A stretch of 64,000 nucleotides of DNA from Lentzea guizhouensis (GTDB lineage: Bacteria > Actinomycetota > Actinomycetes > Mycobacteriales > Pseudonocardiaceae), in contig NZ_CP016793.1 in assembly GCF_001701025.1 (NCBI RefSeq), positions 2,542,001 to 2,606,000 on the forward strand. The letters run 5' to 3'. Below the pieces are notes generated by a model that did no database searches, had not been told where the DNA came from, and saw nothing but the letters and a program-made list of their open reading frames with translations. This document shows, in pieces, positions 23,314 through 34,098 of this stretch (position 1 is its first letter; each line of letters begins with the position of its first letter). The translations under genes and the position numbers were made by a program.

Positions 23314-24410
23314 GGCGCGAGCTGTTCGACATCCCCGAAGGTGTCATCTACCTCGACGGCAACTCGCTCGGCGCACCACCGAAGCACGTCGCCGAGCGTG
23401 TCCAGGAGGTCGTGAAGCACCAGTGGGGCACCCGGTTGATCCGGTCGTGGTCCGAAGGCTGGTGGGAGGCACCGCAACGGATCGGTGACCGGATCGGCAG
23501 GCTCGTCGGCGCCGCACCCGGACAGGTCGTCGTCGGCGATTCCACGTCGGTCAACGTGTTCAAGGCGTTGATGGGCGCGGTGAAGGGCACCGGCCGCACC
23601 GAGATCGTGGTCGACGAGTCGACGTTCCCGACCGACGGGTACATCGCGCAGTCCGTGGCGTCGTTGACCGGGCTGAAGATCCGTCCAGCGCGTCCGTCCT
23701 CTTTGGACCTCACTGAGGACACCGCGGTGGTGCTGCTCAACCACGTCGACTACCGCACCGGCGAGCTGCTCGACATGGCGGAACACACCGAGCGAGCGCA
23801 TGCCGTTGGCGCGCAGGTGGTCTGGGACCTCTGCCACAGCGCGGGCGTGCTGCCGATCGAGCTGGACGCGCTGAACGTCGACTACGCGATCGGCTGCACC
23901 TACAAGTTCTTGAACGGCGGGCCCGGCTCGCCGGCGTTCATCTACGTGCCGCACGCGAAGCAGGCCACGTTCGAGAACCCGCTGTCGGGCTGGAACGGGC
24001 ACCGCGAGCCGTTCGGCATGCAGCCGTCCTACGAGCCGGATCCCGGCATCGTCCGGGCGCGGGTCGGTACGCCGGACATCCTGTCGATGCTGGCGCTCGA
24101 CGCGGCGCTGGACGTCTGGGACGACGTGGACCTCGCCGAGCTGAGGCAGCGCGGGTTGCAGCTCACGGCGTTGTTCCGCGAGCACGTCCAGAAGCTCACG
24201 GACCTCGAGGTGGTCACGCCGGAGCAGCGCGGCAACCAGATCTCGGTGCGCTGCCCGGACGCGAAGAACGTCATGGACGAGCTGGTCAACCGCGGCGTCA
24301 TCGGCGACCACCGGCCGCCCGACGTCCTGCGGTTCGGGTTCGCGCCGCTCTACGTGACCGACGAGGACGCGGTGAAGGCCGCCGAGGTCCTGGCCGACGT
24401 CATCCGGTGA
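23310..24410 (+). CDS. kynU: Kynureninase
   Basis: PLP enzyme of 366 residues that cleaves kynurenine to anthranilate and alanine. It has YLDGNSLGAPP at the N-terminus, WDLCHSAGVLP with the cofactor-binding Asp, and CTYKFLNGGPG with the PLP lysine. GTG 23310 overlaps the kynA stop and follows GGAG, though an open frame extends upstream. The 3' end overlaps the convergent Fic-like gene by 11 bases. Confidence 0.95.
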   Translation: MRRELFDIPEGVIYLDGNSLGAPPKHVAERVQEVVKHQWGTRLIRSWSEGWWEAPQRIGDRIGRLVGAAPGQVVVGDSTSVNVFKALMGAVKGTGRTEIVVDESTFPTDGYIAQSVASLTGLKIRPARPSSLDLTEDTAVVLLNHVDYRTGELLDMAEHTERAHAVGAQVVWDLCHSAGVLPIELDALNVDYAIGCTYKFLNGGPGSPAFIYVPHAKQATFENPLSGWNGHREPFGMQPSYEPDPGIVRARVGTPDILSMLALDAALDVWDDVDLAELRQRGLQLTALFREHVQKLTDLEVVTPEQRGNQISVRCPDAKNVMDELVNRGVIGDHRPPDVLRFGFAPLYVTDEDAVKAAEVLADVIR

Positions 24411-25128
24411 GCGCGGCGTCCGCGATGCTCTTCGCCTCGCGGGCGCCCGACTCCAAAGCCGCGCAGACGAACAGGATCCACTGCGCCAGGCCGTCGAGCT
24501 CACCCGATGCGAACGCCACGGAGGCGGCCTCGTACTCGGAGGACTTGCGCAGGCAGTGCACCTCGGGCACGCCGAGGCCCTTCGGGTCGAGGCCGGTGGA
24601 GATCGACGTCAGCCTCGCCGCGGCGCGGGCCACGACGCCGTTCGCGACGTCGAACGGGGCGAGGCCGAGCAGTTCGCCGTGCACGACCGCGACGAGCACC
24701 GGTGCCGGCACCGACGTGCCACCGGTGACGAGCGAGCCGAGCAGGTCGAGCCGCTGCGACACGTCCTGCGAGACCCGCGGCCGGCCGACCTCTGAGGTCA
24801 GGTCCGCGGCGGCGAGGACGTGCAACCGCGCCAACGCCTGCAGCGGCGCGCGCTGCCACACCGCGACCAGCCCGCCCAACGCTTCCGCGATCCGCAACGA
24901 GCCGGCCAGCACCGGGTCGGAGACCTCGCCGGACGCCGGGATCTCGGTCGGACCGCCCTCCAGCGCCGCCGACGCACGGGCCGCGCGGACCGACGCCTCG
25001 GCCGCGGTCGTGGCCCAGCCGCGCAGGTTCACCCGATGGCGGTGCACCTGGAAGACGGCGTCCTTTGCGGCGTTCGCAGCATCTGCCACACCGGGCAAGG
25101 AAAGCAGCGGAGCGAGTGGGTCGGTCAC
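24400..25128 (-). CDS. Degenerate Fic-fold protein next to acs
   Basis: All-helical protein of 242 residues conserved beside acs in actinomycetes and sometimes called oxidoreductase. Two segments point to a Fic relic. SAALEGG near residue 56 matches the inhibitory-helix pattern [ST]xxxE[GN], and LAPFDVANGVVAR near residue 158 resembles the Fic loop HPFx(D/E)GN(G/K)R but lacks the catalytic His and the phosphate-binding Gly. It is therefore probably not an AMPylator and may be a binding protein. GTG 25128 with TACTCT eight bases before it. Confidence 0.6.
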   Translation of the reverse strand: MTDPLAPLLSLPGVADAANAAKDAVFQVHRHRVNLRGWATTAAEASVRAARASAALEGGPTEIPASGEVSDPVLAGSLRIAEALGGLVAVWQRAPLQALARLHVLAAADLTSEVGRPRVSQDVSQRLDLLGSLVTGGTSVPAPVLVAVVHGELLGLAPFDVANGVVARAAARLTSISTGLDPKGLGVPEVHCLRKSSEYEAASVAFASGELDGLAQWILFVCAALESGAREAKSIADAALTG

Positions 25129-25241
25129 GGTTGCGCAGAGTACCTGACCAGGTGAAACGCGTGACCCAGCTCACTGGGCGACCGTTGAGCGCGCAACCGC
25201 GCCCGTTCAACGCGCCACACGTGCCTGGACCAGACAAAACG

Positions 25242-25267
25242 GGTTACACAGTGTCAGCCGTGTAACC
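25242..25267. promoter_or_regulatory. 8-bp inverted repeat upstream of acs
   Basis: GGTTACAC (25242-25249) and GTGTAACC (25260-25267), centres 18 bases apart, in the region shared by acs and the Fic-like gene. Spacing does not fit the six-base gap of GlnR boxes. Probable operator of unknown owner. Confidence 0.45.
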
Positions 25268-25385
25268 AACCTCCCAAGATTGGTCTGAACCTTTCGGGGG
25301 AGGAGCCTGTTGGAGTGAACTGGCTCGCACTACGGTCAGTACCCGCATCCCCAACCGGTCTGGACTTTCCAGGAGGTCTCGCACC

Positions 25386-27368
<1,983 letters not shown>

Positions 27369-27382
27369 TCAGCTCAAACGTG

Positions 27383-27410
27383 ACGGGCGTCCTCGGTCGA
27401 GGGCGCCCGT
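27383..27410 (+). terminator. Terminator after acs
   Basis: ACGGGCGTCCTC and GAGGGCGCCCGT form a 12-bp stem with one G-U pair and a GGTC loop, 14 bases after the acs stop. Confidence 0.75.
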
Positions 27411-27495
27411 TCGCGTTAAGATCGCGTCAGGGTGAGCCGGGAAGTCTGGTCGGCACGAGGATTTGTCGTATCCGCTGACCACCGCTGGGAGCCCC

Positions 27496-28662
27496 GTGTC
27501 GCGCAAGAAGGCCGTCGTCGCCGAGTTCGCCCGTTACCTCCGCACCGAGACCGTCGGCGGCACCGTGCTGCTCGCCGCCACCGCCGTCGCGTTGCTGTGG
27601 GCCAACTCGCCGTGGTCACCGGCCTACTTCGGGCTGCGCGACCTGCACCTCGGGCCGTTGTCGGTGGGCGACTGGGCCAAGGACGGCCTGCTGGCCATCT
27701 TCTTCTTCGTGGCCGGCCTCGAGCTCAAGCGCGAGCTCGTCGTCGGTGAGCTGTCGAACTTCAAGGCAGCCGTCCTGCCGATCGTCGCGGCGATCGGCGG
27801 CATGATCGTGCCCGCGCTGGTCGCGCTGGGGATCGGGTGGGGGCAGCCGGGCATCGAGAAGGCGTGGGCGATCCCGGTGGCGACGGACATCGCGTTCGCG
27901 CTCGGGGTGCTGGCGCTGACGGCGTCGGGGCTGCCGTCGAGCCTGCGGGTGTTCCTGCTGTCGCTGGCGGTGGTGGACGACCTGGGCGCGATCGTGGTGA
28001 TCGCGATCCTGTTCACGGCGAAGTTCAACCTGCTCGCGGCCGGTGCCGTGGTGGTGTTGCTGGCGCTCTACTGGTTCCTGCAGCACAAGAGGATCACCAG
28101 CGCCTGGGTGTACGTGCCGATCGCGCTGGCGACGTGGTGGTTCATGCACGAGTCGGGCATCCACGCCACGATCGCGGGCGTCGCGCTCGCGTTGCTGACG
28201 CGGGTGCGGCGCGACCCGTACGAGCAGGAGGCGCCGGCCGTGCGGCTGGAGCACCGGCTGCAGCCGTGGTCGGCCGGGGTGGCGGTGCCGGTGTTCGCGC
28301 TGTTCGCGGCGGGTGTGCCGGTGGGCGCGGAGGCGCTCGGCAAGCTCGTCGACGACAAGATCGCGATCGGGGTGATGGTCGGGCTGGTCGTGGGCAAGGT
28401 GATCGGGATCGTGGGGGCGTCGGCGCTCGCGGTGTGGTTCAAGGCGGCGGTGTGGCCGTCGGGTGCCGGACCGCGCGACATCGTGGCGGTGGCGACGCTG
28501 GGCGGGGTCGGGTTCACCGTCAGCCTGCTGATCGCGGACCTCTCGCTGGCCGAGCCGGAGACCGCGAAGGCCGCCGTCCTGATCGCCTCGATGATCGCGT
28601 CGCTGCTCGCGGCGGTGTTGCTCATTCGTCGCAGCCGGGCGCATGGCACCATGTCCGGGTGA
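27496..28662 (+). CDS. nhaA: Na+/H+ antiporter
   Basis: Membrane protein of 388 residues with about 11-12 spans. FFFVAGLELKREL and the paired aspartates in AVVDDLGAIVVIA are NhaA hallmarks; ATLGGVGFTVSLLI near the end is also conserved. It exports Na+ in exchange for protons. GTG 27496 with GGGAG five bases upstream gives the usual N-terminus (SRKKAVVAEFARYLRTETVGG); TTG 27463 is the alternative. First of three coupled genes. Confidence 0.93.
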   Translation: MSRKKAVVAEFARYLRTETVGGTVLLAATAVALLWANSPWSPAYFGLRDLHLGPLSVGDWAKDGLLAIFFFVAGLELKRELVVGELSNFKAAVLPIVAAIGGMIVPALVALGIGWGQPGIEKAWAIPVATDIAFALGVLALTASGLPSSLRVFLLSLAVVDDLGAIVVIAILFTAKFNLLAAGAVVVLLALYWFLQHKRITSAWVYVPIALATWWFMHESGIHATIAGVALALLTRVRRDPYEQEAPAVRLEHRLQPWSAGVAVPVFALFAAGVPVGAEALGKLVDDKIAIGVMVGLVVGKVIGIVGASALAVWFKAAVWPSGAGPRDIVAVATLGGVGFTVSLLIADLSLAEPETAKAAVLIASMIASLLAAVLLIRRSRAHGTMSG

Positions 28663-29108
28663 CCACCAGGGAGCACATCGCGTCGATTCCGCTGACCGCT
28701 GACGACCCCGCGGCCGAGGCCTCGATCGGCGGCCTGGTCCGCGACGCGACCGCGCACGTGTCGACTTTGGTCAGAGCGGAGGTCGAGCTCGCGAAGGGCG
28801 AGATCGCCGCCGAGATCAAGAAGGCGCTCAAGGGCAGCGTCTTCTTCATCGTCGCGCTGACGGTGTTGCTGTTCAGCCTGTTCTTCCTGTTCATGGCGCT
28901 GGGCTTCGGCTTCACCGAGTGGTTCGGCTGGTACGCCTGGGCGGGCTTCGGGCTCACGTTCGTGCTGATGCTCGTGACCGCGGGCCTGTTCGCGTTCCTC
29001 GGCTACCGCAAGGTGCGCAAGATCAGGGCACCGGAGAAGTCGATCGCGGCGGCGCGGGACACCGTGGCGGCGCTGCGCCACCGCGACTCCAGGGGCGACG
29101 ACAACTGA
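28659..29108 (+). CDS. Phage-holin-like membrane protein (Rv3669-like)
   Basis: A protein of 149 residues: N-terminal soluble helix (IGGLVRDATAHVSTLVRAEVELAKGEI), two adjacent membrane spans (about residues 65-90 and 95-120) and a basic tail, the layout of actinobacterial holin superfamily III (Phage_holin_3_6). These proteins are chromosomal and not tied to phage. GTG overlaps the nhaA stop (GTGA). Same position as Rv3669, next to EphE. Confidence 0.8.
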   Translation: MTTREHIASIPLTADDPAAEASIGGLVRDATAHVSTLVRAEVELAKGEIAAEIKKALKGSVFFIVALTVLLFSLFFLFMALGFGFTEWFGWYAWAGFGLTFVLMLVTAGLFAFLGYRKVRKIRAPEKSIAAARDTVAALRHRDSRGDDN

Positions 29109-29128
29109 GCCGCAAACCCGACCCGTCG

Positions 29129-30022
29129 GTGGTGCGGGTCGCGGGGCCGTGGACGCACCGCGACGTCTCGGCCAACGGCATCCGCCTGCACGTCGCCGAG
29201 CTCGGCGAGGGACCGCTCGTGCTGCTGCTGCACGGGTTCCCCGAGTTCTGGTGGTCGTGGCGGCACCAGCTGACCGCGCTCGCCGAGGCCGGCTACCGCG
29301 CCGTGGCCGTCGACCTGCGCGGCTACGGCGACTCGGACAAGCCACCGCGCGGCTACGACGGTTTCACCCTCGCGGGTGACATCGCGGGCCTGGTGAAGGC
29401 GCTCGGCGCCCCGCGCGCCCACCTGGTGGGGCACGCCTGGGGTGGCCTGCTGGCGTGGACGGCCGGCGCGATGCACCCCCGGCTGGTCTCGTCGGTCTCC
29501 GCGCTGTCGGCCCCGCACCCGCTGGCGTTGCGGCGTGCGTTCCGCCGTCCGTCGCGGTTGAACAAGCACGTGCTGAGGTTCCAGCTCCCGCTGTACCCGG
29601 AGCGGTGGCTGACGCGGGAGAACGGCCTGCAGGTCGCCAAGCTGCTGTCGGCGTGGTCCGGGCCGAAGTACCGCAGCGCACCCGAGTTCGACGAGGTCAT
29701 CCGCCGCTGCCGGCAGGCGGTGCTGGTGCAGGGCGTGGCCCACAGCGCGATGGAGTACTACCGCTGGGCCGTGCGCTCCCAGTTGCGCGGCGACGGCCGC
29801 CGGTTCGCCGAGGCCGTCGACAAGCCGCTGCTGATGCCGGTGCTGCAGGTCCACGGCGAGCTGGACACGGTGATGCTGGAGTCGACCGCGCGGGCGTCGC
29901 GGCCGTGGCTCGGCCCCGGCTCGGAGTTCCGCTCGCTGCCCGAGGTGGGGCACTTCCCGAACCAGGAAGCGCCGCACACCACGAGCAGGCTGCTCACCGA
30001 GTTCCTGCGGAAGACGTCCTGA
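29129..30022 (+). CDS. ephE: Alpha/beta hydrolase, EphE-type epoxide hydrolase
   Basis: A protein of about 297 residues with LLLHGFPEFWWSWRHQ (oxyanion HGxP), GHAWGG as the nucleophile elbow in which Asp is replaced by Ala-Trp, VHGELDTV and a C-terminal GHFPNQE His. The elbow reading GHAWG means the usual epoxide-hydrolase nucleophile Asp is absent here, so activity is uncertain. Start options are GTG 29129 or 29132. CTG 29105 would give the four-base overlap seen elsewhere and the residues PDPSVVRVAGPWTHRD conserved in homologues. Convergent overlap of 29 bases with the next gene. Confidence 0.75.
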   Translation: MVRVAGPWTHRDVSANGIRLHVAELGEGPLVLLLHGFPEFWWSWRHQLTALAEAGYRAVAVDLRGYGDSDKPPRGYDGFTLAGDIAGLVKALGAPRAHLVGHAWGGLLAWTAGAMHPRLVSSVSALSAPHPLALRRAFRRPSRLNKHVLRFQLPLYPERWLTRENGLQVAKLLSAWSGPKYRSAPEFDEVIRRCRQAVLVQGVAHSAMEYYRWAVRSQLRGDGRRFAEAVDKPLLMPVLQVHGELDTVMLESTARASRPWLGPGSEFRSLPEVGHFPNQEAPHTTSRLLTEFLRKTS

Positions 30023-31478
30023 ACGCCTCCGCCAGCTCCCGTTCCGGGTCGTCGGGCAGGTCGGTCGCCCGCCAGGCGACGTAGCCGTCCGGGCGGATGA
30101 GCGAAGCGCCCTTTTCGGACAGTCCGAACGCGTCGAGTCGCGCAACCGGTTCGTACCGCACGTTCAGGGGCTTGGCCGCGTCCGCCCAGAGCTCGTCGTT
30201 CGCGACCAGCACCCAGCCGCGTTGGAACAGGTCCAAGGTGGACTTTCCGGGCTCGACCCACACGTGCGGAGCGCGGGTGCCGGGCTGGCCGTTCCACTGC
30301 TCGGGGAGCTGGGCGGGAGGCAGGTCCGGTCCGGCGCCGAGCACCGCGGCCGAGCGGTAGAGCACGCCGAAGTGCATGGCGTTGTTGTCGTGGAGAGGTC
30401 CGTCGTCCGGCTGGCCGTCGCGGTTGTGGCCGTCGTTGCGGGCGAAGATCTGCTGGTGGCACAGGGTTGCGACCGGTCGTCGTTCCGCGTCGTAGGTGTC
30501 CAGCAGGGACGGTCGTGACTCGCCGGTCAGCACCGCGGCGAGCTTCCAGGCGAGGTTGTGCGCGTCCTCGATGCCGACGTTCGCCCCGAACCCGCCGCGG
30601 CTGGGCGGCAACGTGTGCGCGGCGTCGCCGGCGAGGAAGACCCGGCCCTGGCCGAACCGGTCGGCGACGCTCGCGCTGATGGTCCAGCGGCCGGTCGTGA
30701 TGATCTCGACGTCGAGGTCGTCGCGGCCGATGGCCTGGAAGATCTTCTGCCGCAGCTCCGGCTCGGTGTACTCGCGGTCGTCGAGCATCAGCACCCAGCG
30801 GCCGTCGCCGTAGGTGGTCAGGAAGCCGACGTCGTCGATCACGAACTGGCCGATGCCGTCCTTCAGGTACTCGTCGAGCGGCGCGCGGAACAGCACGCTG
30901 CGCGAGGTGTGCATGAACCCGCGGCCGGTCCGGGTGATGCCGAGCTGTTCACGGACCGGGCTGCGGTGGCCGTCGGCCGCGACGAGGTAGTCGGCGCGGA
31001 TCTCGTACGGCTCGCCATCACCCTGCACGACCGCCGTGACACCCTCGTCGTCCTGCGCGAACTCCAGCATCCGGGTGCTCATCCGGATGTCGGCACCGAG
31101 CTCGCGGGCCTTGTCCCGCAGGATCGGCTCCATCCGGTCCTGCGCCACCCCGACACCCCTGACCGGCGAGTACTCGACGTCCGAGAGCTCGGCGGGCGGC
31201 GTCCAGAACGTCTCCTCGTACCTCTTCCCGACCAGGCTCTCCGCCCGCACCCGCCGGACGCCGAAGCCCTTGCTCATCCGGCTCGCCGGCAGCTCCTGCT
31301 CGAGTCCGACCGCCCGCAGCAGCTCGCCGACCCGCGCGTTGAACCCGACCGCGCGCGGGTGCGGTGAGCTGCCCGGATGCTTCTCGACCAGCGTCACGTC
31401 CACCCCGCGCCAGGCCAGGAACAACGCGGCCGACGTGCCCGCCAGGCCTCCCCCGACCACCAACACCTGCGTCTTCAT
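29994..31478 (-). CDS. FAD-dependent aromatic monooxygenase
   Basis: Flavin hydroxylase of 494 residues of the PheA/TfdB class. It has VLVVGGGLAGTSAALFLAWRG (dinucleotide fold), DYLVAADGHRSPVR (DG motif) and VFLAGDAAHTLPPSRGGFGANVGIEDAHNLAWKL (GD motif). A C-terminal thioredoxin-like domain typical of the class follows. Substrate unknown; related enzymes act on rifamycin, tetracyclines or phenols. ATG 31478 follows GGGAGAAGG. Divergent from a TetR regulator across a palindromic operator, so probably substrate-induced. Confidence 0.87.
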   Translation of the reverse strand: MKTQVLVVGGGLAGTSAALFLAWRGVDVTLVEKHPGSSPHPRAVGFNARVGELLRAVGLEQELPASRMSKGFGVRRVRAESLVGKRYEETFWTPPAELSDVEYSPVRGVGVAQDRMEPILRDKARELGADIRMSTRMLEFAQDDEGVTAVVQGDGEPYEIRADYLVAADGHRSPVREQLGITRTGRGFMHTSRSVLFRAPLDEYLKDGIGQFVIDDVGFLTTYGDGRWVLMLDDREYTEPELRQKIFQAIGRDDLDVEIITTGRWTISASVADRFGQGRVFLAGDAAHTLPPSRGGFGANVGIEDAHNLAWKLAAVLTGESRPSLLDTYDAERRPVATLCHQQIFARNDGHNRDGQPDDGPLHDNNAMHFGVLYRSAAVLGAGPDLPPAQLPEQWNGQPGTRAPHVWVEPGKSTLDLFQRGWVLVANDELWADAAKPLNVRYEPVARLDAFGLSEKGASLIRPDGYVAWRATDLPDDPERELAEAFRTSSAGTR

Positions 31479-31492
31479 CGCCTTCTCCCTTC

Positions 31493-31522
31493 GATACGCT
31501 GTATTCATCAATACACTGTATC
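31493..31522. promoter_or_regulatory. TetR operator between monooxygenase and regulator
   Basis: GATACGCTGTATT (31493-31505) and AATACACTGTATC (31510-31522) are 13-base arms with two mismatches around CATC. A further half-site TGTATT lies at 31535. The AT content contrasts with the surroundings. Confidence 0.65.
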
Positions 31523-31550
31523 GTCATGAGACGGTGTATTGTCCAGCGCG

Positions 31551-32249
31551 ATGTCGAAGGAAGCCGTGTGGGACCGCCCAGAGCCGCCCAGCAAGCCGTC
31601 GCCGGTCCCGTTGAGCAGGGAGCTGATCGTGGGTGCCGCGATCAGGCTCGCCGACGCGGGCGGACTCGACGAGGTGTCGTTCCGCAAGGTCGCGGCGGCC
31701 CTGAACGCCGGCCCGATGCGCCTGTACGGCTACGTGGAGACCAAGGACGAGCTGCTCGACCTGATGGTCGACGAGGTCTACGGCGAGATCACGCCGCCGT
31801 CGCCGTCAGCGGACTGGCGCTCCGGGCTGAAGCACGTCGCCCACGGCCTGCGGGATGCGGCGAGGCGGCACGAGTGGTTCATCGACCTGCTCAGCGGCCG
31901 CCCGCACCAGGGCCCGAACGCGCTGGTGCACATGGAGACCACGCTCGCCACGGTCCGGTTCGCCGACATCGACCAGGTGCTCGGCGCGGTCGGCGCGGTG
32001 ATGGCGTACGTGTTCGGCGCCGTCCGCGGCGAGATCACCGAGCTGCGCGCGGAACGGTCGAGCGGCATGACCGAGGAGCAGTGGCAGCGCGCGTCCGGGC
32101 CGTACATGGAACGGATGCTCGCCACCGGCCGGTTCCCGCTGCTGGGCCGGGTCATGCACGAGTCGAGCGACCGCGACCCGGTGCAGGTGTTCGAGACGGG
32201 GCTGGACTACGTGCTGGACGGGATCGCTACGAGGCACAACCTTGCGTAG
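31551..32249 (+). CDS. TetR-family regulator (TetR_C type)
   Basis: A protein of 232 residues. The HTH covers LIVGAAIRLADAGGLDEVSFRKVAAALNAGPMRLYGYVETKDELLDLMVDEVY at residues 25-77, followed by a C-terminal ligand domain of the tetracycline-repressor type. It probably represses the divergent monooxygenase. ATG 31551 chosen; TTG 31539 is an alternative. The end overlaps the convergent marP by 23 bases. Confidence 0.85.
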   Translation: MSKEAVWDRPEPPSKPSPVPLSRELIVGAAIRLADAGGLDEVSFRKVAAALNAGPMRLYGYVETKDELLDLMVDEVYGEITPPSPSADWRSGLKHVAHGLRDAARRHEWFIDLLSGRPHQGPNALVHMETTLATVRFADIDQVLGAVGAVMAYVFGAVRGEITELRAERSSGMTEEQWQRASGPYMERMLATGRFPLLGRVMHESSDRDPVQVFETGLDYVLDGIATRHNLA

Positions 32250-33414
32250 AGGCCCGGCGGGTGAGCGACGGCGCCTTCTGCACCATCTCCTTCACCTGCT
32301 GCGCGGTCAGCACGAACCCGGTCTCCGGGTCGTCCACCGCGGCACCGAACACCACGCCCATCACCCGGCCGTTCGGGTCGACCAGCGGGCCGCCGGAGTT
32401 GCCTGAGCGGACCTCGGCGCGAACCGTGTAGACGTCGCGGGTCACGGTCTGCGCGTCGTAGATGTCCGGGCCGCGCAGCAGCGGGATCCGTTCGCGGACG
32501 CGGGCGGGCTTGGCGAGGTACGGGCCGTCGAGCGGGTAGCCGAGCACGATGCCGCCCTCGCCCGCCGGCACCTCGTCCGCGCGGAACTGCAGCGGCGTGG
32601 CCTCCAGGTCGGGCACCGCGAGGATGGCGACGTCGACCTTGGGGTCGTAGAGCACGACGGTGGCGTCGAACTGGCCGCGGCCGACCTCGACGGTGACCTC
32701 GTTGGTGCCGGCGACGACGTGGGCGTTGGTCATGACGCGTTCGGGGGCGATCACGAAGCCGGTGCCCTCCAGCGCGCGCGAGCACGAGGGGGCGCGGCCG
32801 CGGACCTTCAGCACCGAGGACTTCAGCCGGTTCACGACCGGGGAGTTCGCCAGCGCGCCGTCGGGCGGGCCGACGTCCTTGAGCGGCGTGCGGTTGAACG
32901 GGTCCATCGCCTGCGGGAAGCCCGAGACGTCGAAGAGCTTCTGCAGGTCGTCGGACAGCACGCGGGCGGCCTGCGGCATCGTCTCGTTGACCTTGCCGAG
33001 GATCACCGAGTTGCGCAGCGAGGACGTGAGGTCGGGCAGGCCCACGACCGAGGTGAGCGGCAGGGCGATCATCCAGGCCACGACGAAGACGACGATGCCC
33101 TGCACGATGGCGCCCAGCGCGTTGTCCGCGCCGCGCAACGGGGACGCGTTCACCCGCGCCTTGATCGTGCGCCCGATGTAGACGCCGATCGTCTCGCCGA
33201 GCGCCACCAGCAGCACGACGATGCCCACGGCGAAGACGACCTTGGTCACCACGTTCTCGAACTGGGACACGAGCAGCGGTGCGATCTGGGTGCCGAGGAT
33301 CAGGCCGACGAGCACACCGACGAACGCGGGCAGCGCGACGACCATGCCCTGCCTGGCCCCCGACACCGCGGCGATCGCGGCAAGGCCCAGCACGAGCAGG
33401 TCAACCCAGTTCAA
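32227..33414 (-). CDS. marP: Membrane-anchored periplasmic serine protease (MarP, Rv3671c-like)
   Basis: A protein of 395 residues: four N-terminal membrane spans of the CvpA type (residues 1-125), then a trypsin-like protease with His in MTNAHVVAG, Asp in DVAIL and Ser in RSGNSGGPL. Cys residues in APSCSRA and the C-terminal TQGCAS match the activating disulfide of MarP. In M. tuberculosis it gives acid and oxidative resistance. TTG 33414 has GGAGG seven bases upstream. Last gene of the nth-trx-nudix-marP operon. Confidence 0.92.
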   Translation of the reverse strand: MNWVDLLVLGLAAIAAVSGARQGMVVALPAFVGVLVGLILGTQIAPLLVSQFENVVTKVVFAVGIVVLLVALGETIGVYIGRTIKARVNASPLRGADNALGAIVQGIVVFVVAWMIALPLTSVVGLPDLTSSLRNSVILGKVNETMPQAARVLSDDLQKLFDVSGFPQAMDPFNRTPLKDVGPPDGALANSPVVNRLKSSVLKVRGRAPSCSRALEGTGFVIAPERVMTNAHVVAGTNEVTVEVGRGQFDATVVLYDPKVDVAILAVPDLEATPLQFRADEVPAGEGGIVLGYPLDGPYLAKPARVRERIPLLRGPDIYDAQTVTRDVYTVRAEVRSGNSGGPLVDPNGRVMGVVFGAAVDDPETGFVLTAQQVKEMVQKAPSLTRRASTQGCAS

Positions 33415-33429
33415 CCGACTACCTCCGCC

Positions 33430-34098
33430 TCACTGTGTAGCGCGCAACGCTAGTTCAAGGTCACGCACGTCGGTCGCGTCCCACGGCTGTTCCCAGCCGC
33501 CGAGTGCGATCAGGCCGTTCAGCAGTCCCGCGGTGAAGCCCCACACCAGCATGCCCGGTGCGGAGAAGGCCGCTCCGACGTAGCCCGCGGGGTGGCGCAC
33601 CCGGAACCTGTTGGCAGGATCGGCGAGGTGCGCGACCGGCACCCGAGCGACGGCGGCGGTCTCTGCCGGGTCGACGGGGGCGACGGGGCTCGGCTGTTCC
33701 CAGTAGGCGAGCACGGGGGTGACCACGAAACCCGACACCGGCACGTACAGCTCCGGCATCACGGTCAGTGGTCTCACTCCTGACTCAAGTACACCGGTCT
33801 CCTCGTAAGCCTCGCGTAATGCCGTGGCCACGGGTCCGTCGTCGGTCGGGTCGGCGGCCCCACCGGGGAACGCGACCTGGCCGGGGTGCGAGCCGAGCGT
33901 GTCCGCGCGGCGCAGCAGCAGGACGTCGGGACCGTGGTCGGCGTTGTCGCCGAAGAGCATCAGCACCGACGCCGGCCTGCCGCCGGACGCCGGTGCCTTG
34001 ATCTTGCTGAACGTCGTGGCGTCGATCTCCTCGGTCGCCTTCACGAGGCGCTGCATCCAGTCCGGCAGATCGGTCACCGGCTCGGTTGCCCCGTTCAT
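33430..34098 (-). CDS. Nudix hydrolase, CoA pyrophosphatase-like (Rv3672c)
   Basis: A protein of 222 residues with LLLRRADTLGSHPGQVAFPGG and REAYEETGV, the NudL/CoAse variant of the Nudix box. It may hydrolyse CoA or related dinucleotides. ATG 34098 follows GGAGAAGG and overlaps the thioredoxin stop (ATGA). Confidence 0.85.
   Translation of the reverse strand: MNGATEPVTDLPDWMQRLVKATEEIDATTFSKIKAPASGGRPASVLMLFGDNADHGPDVLLLRRADTLGSHPGQVAFPGGAADPTDDGPVATALREAYEETGVLESGVRPLTVMPELYVPVSGFVVTPVLAYWEQPSPVAPVDPAETAAVARVPVAHLADPANRFRVRHPAGYVGAAFSAPGMLVWGFTAGLLNGLIALGGWEQPWDATDVRDLELALRATQ

Noticed and set aside
25242..25267. GlnR box upstream of acs
   Set aside because: Half-sites GTTAC and GTAAC are 14 bases apart, while GlnR boxes have about six.
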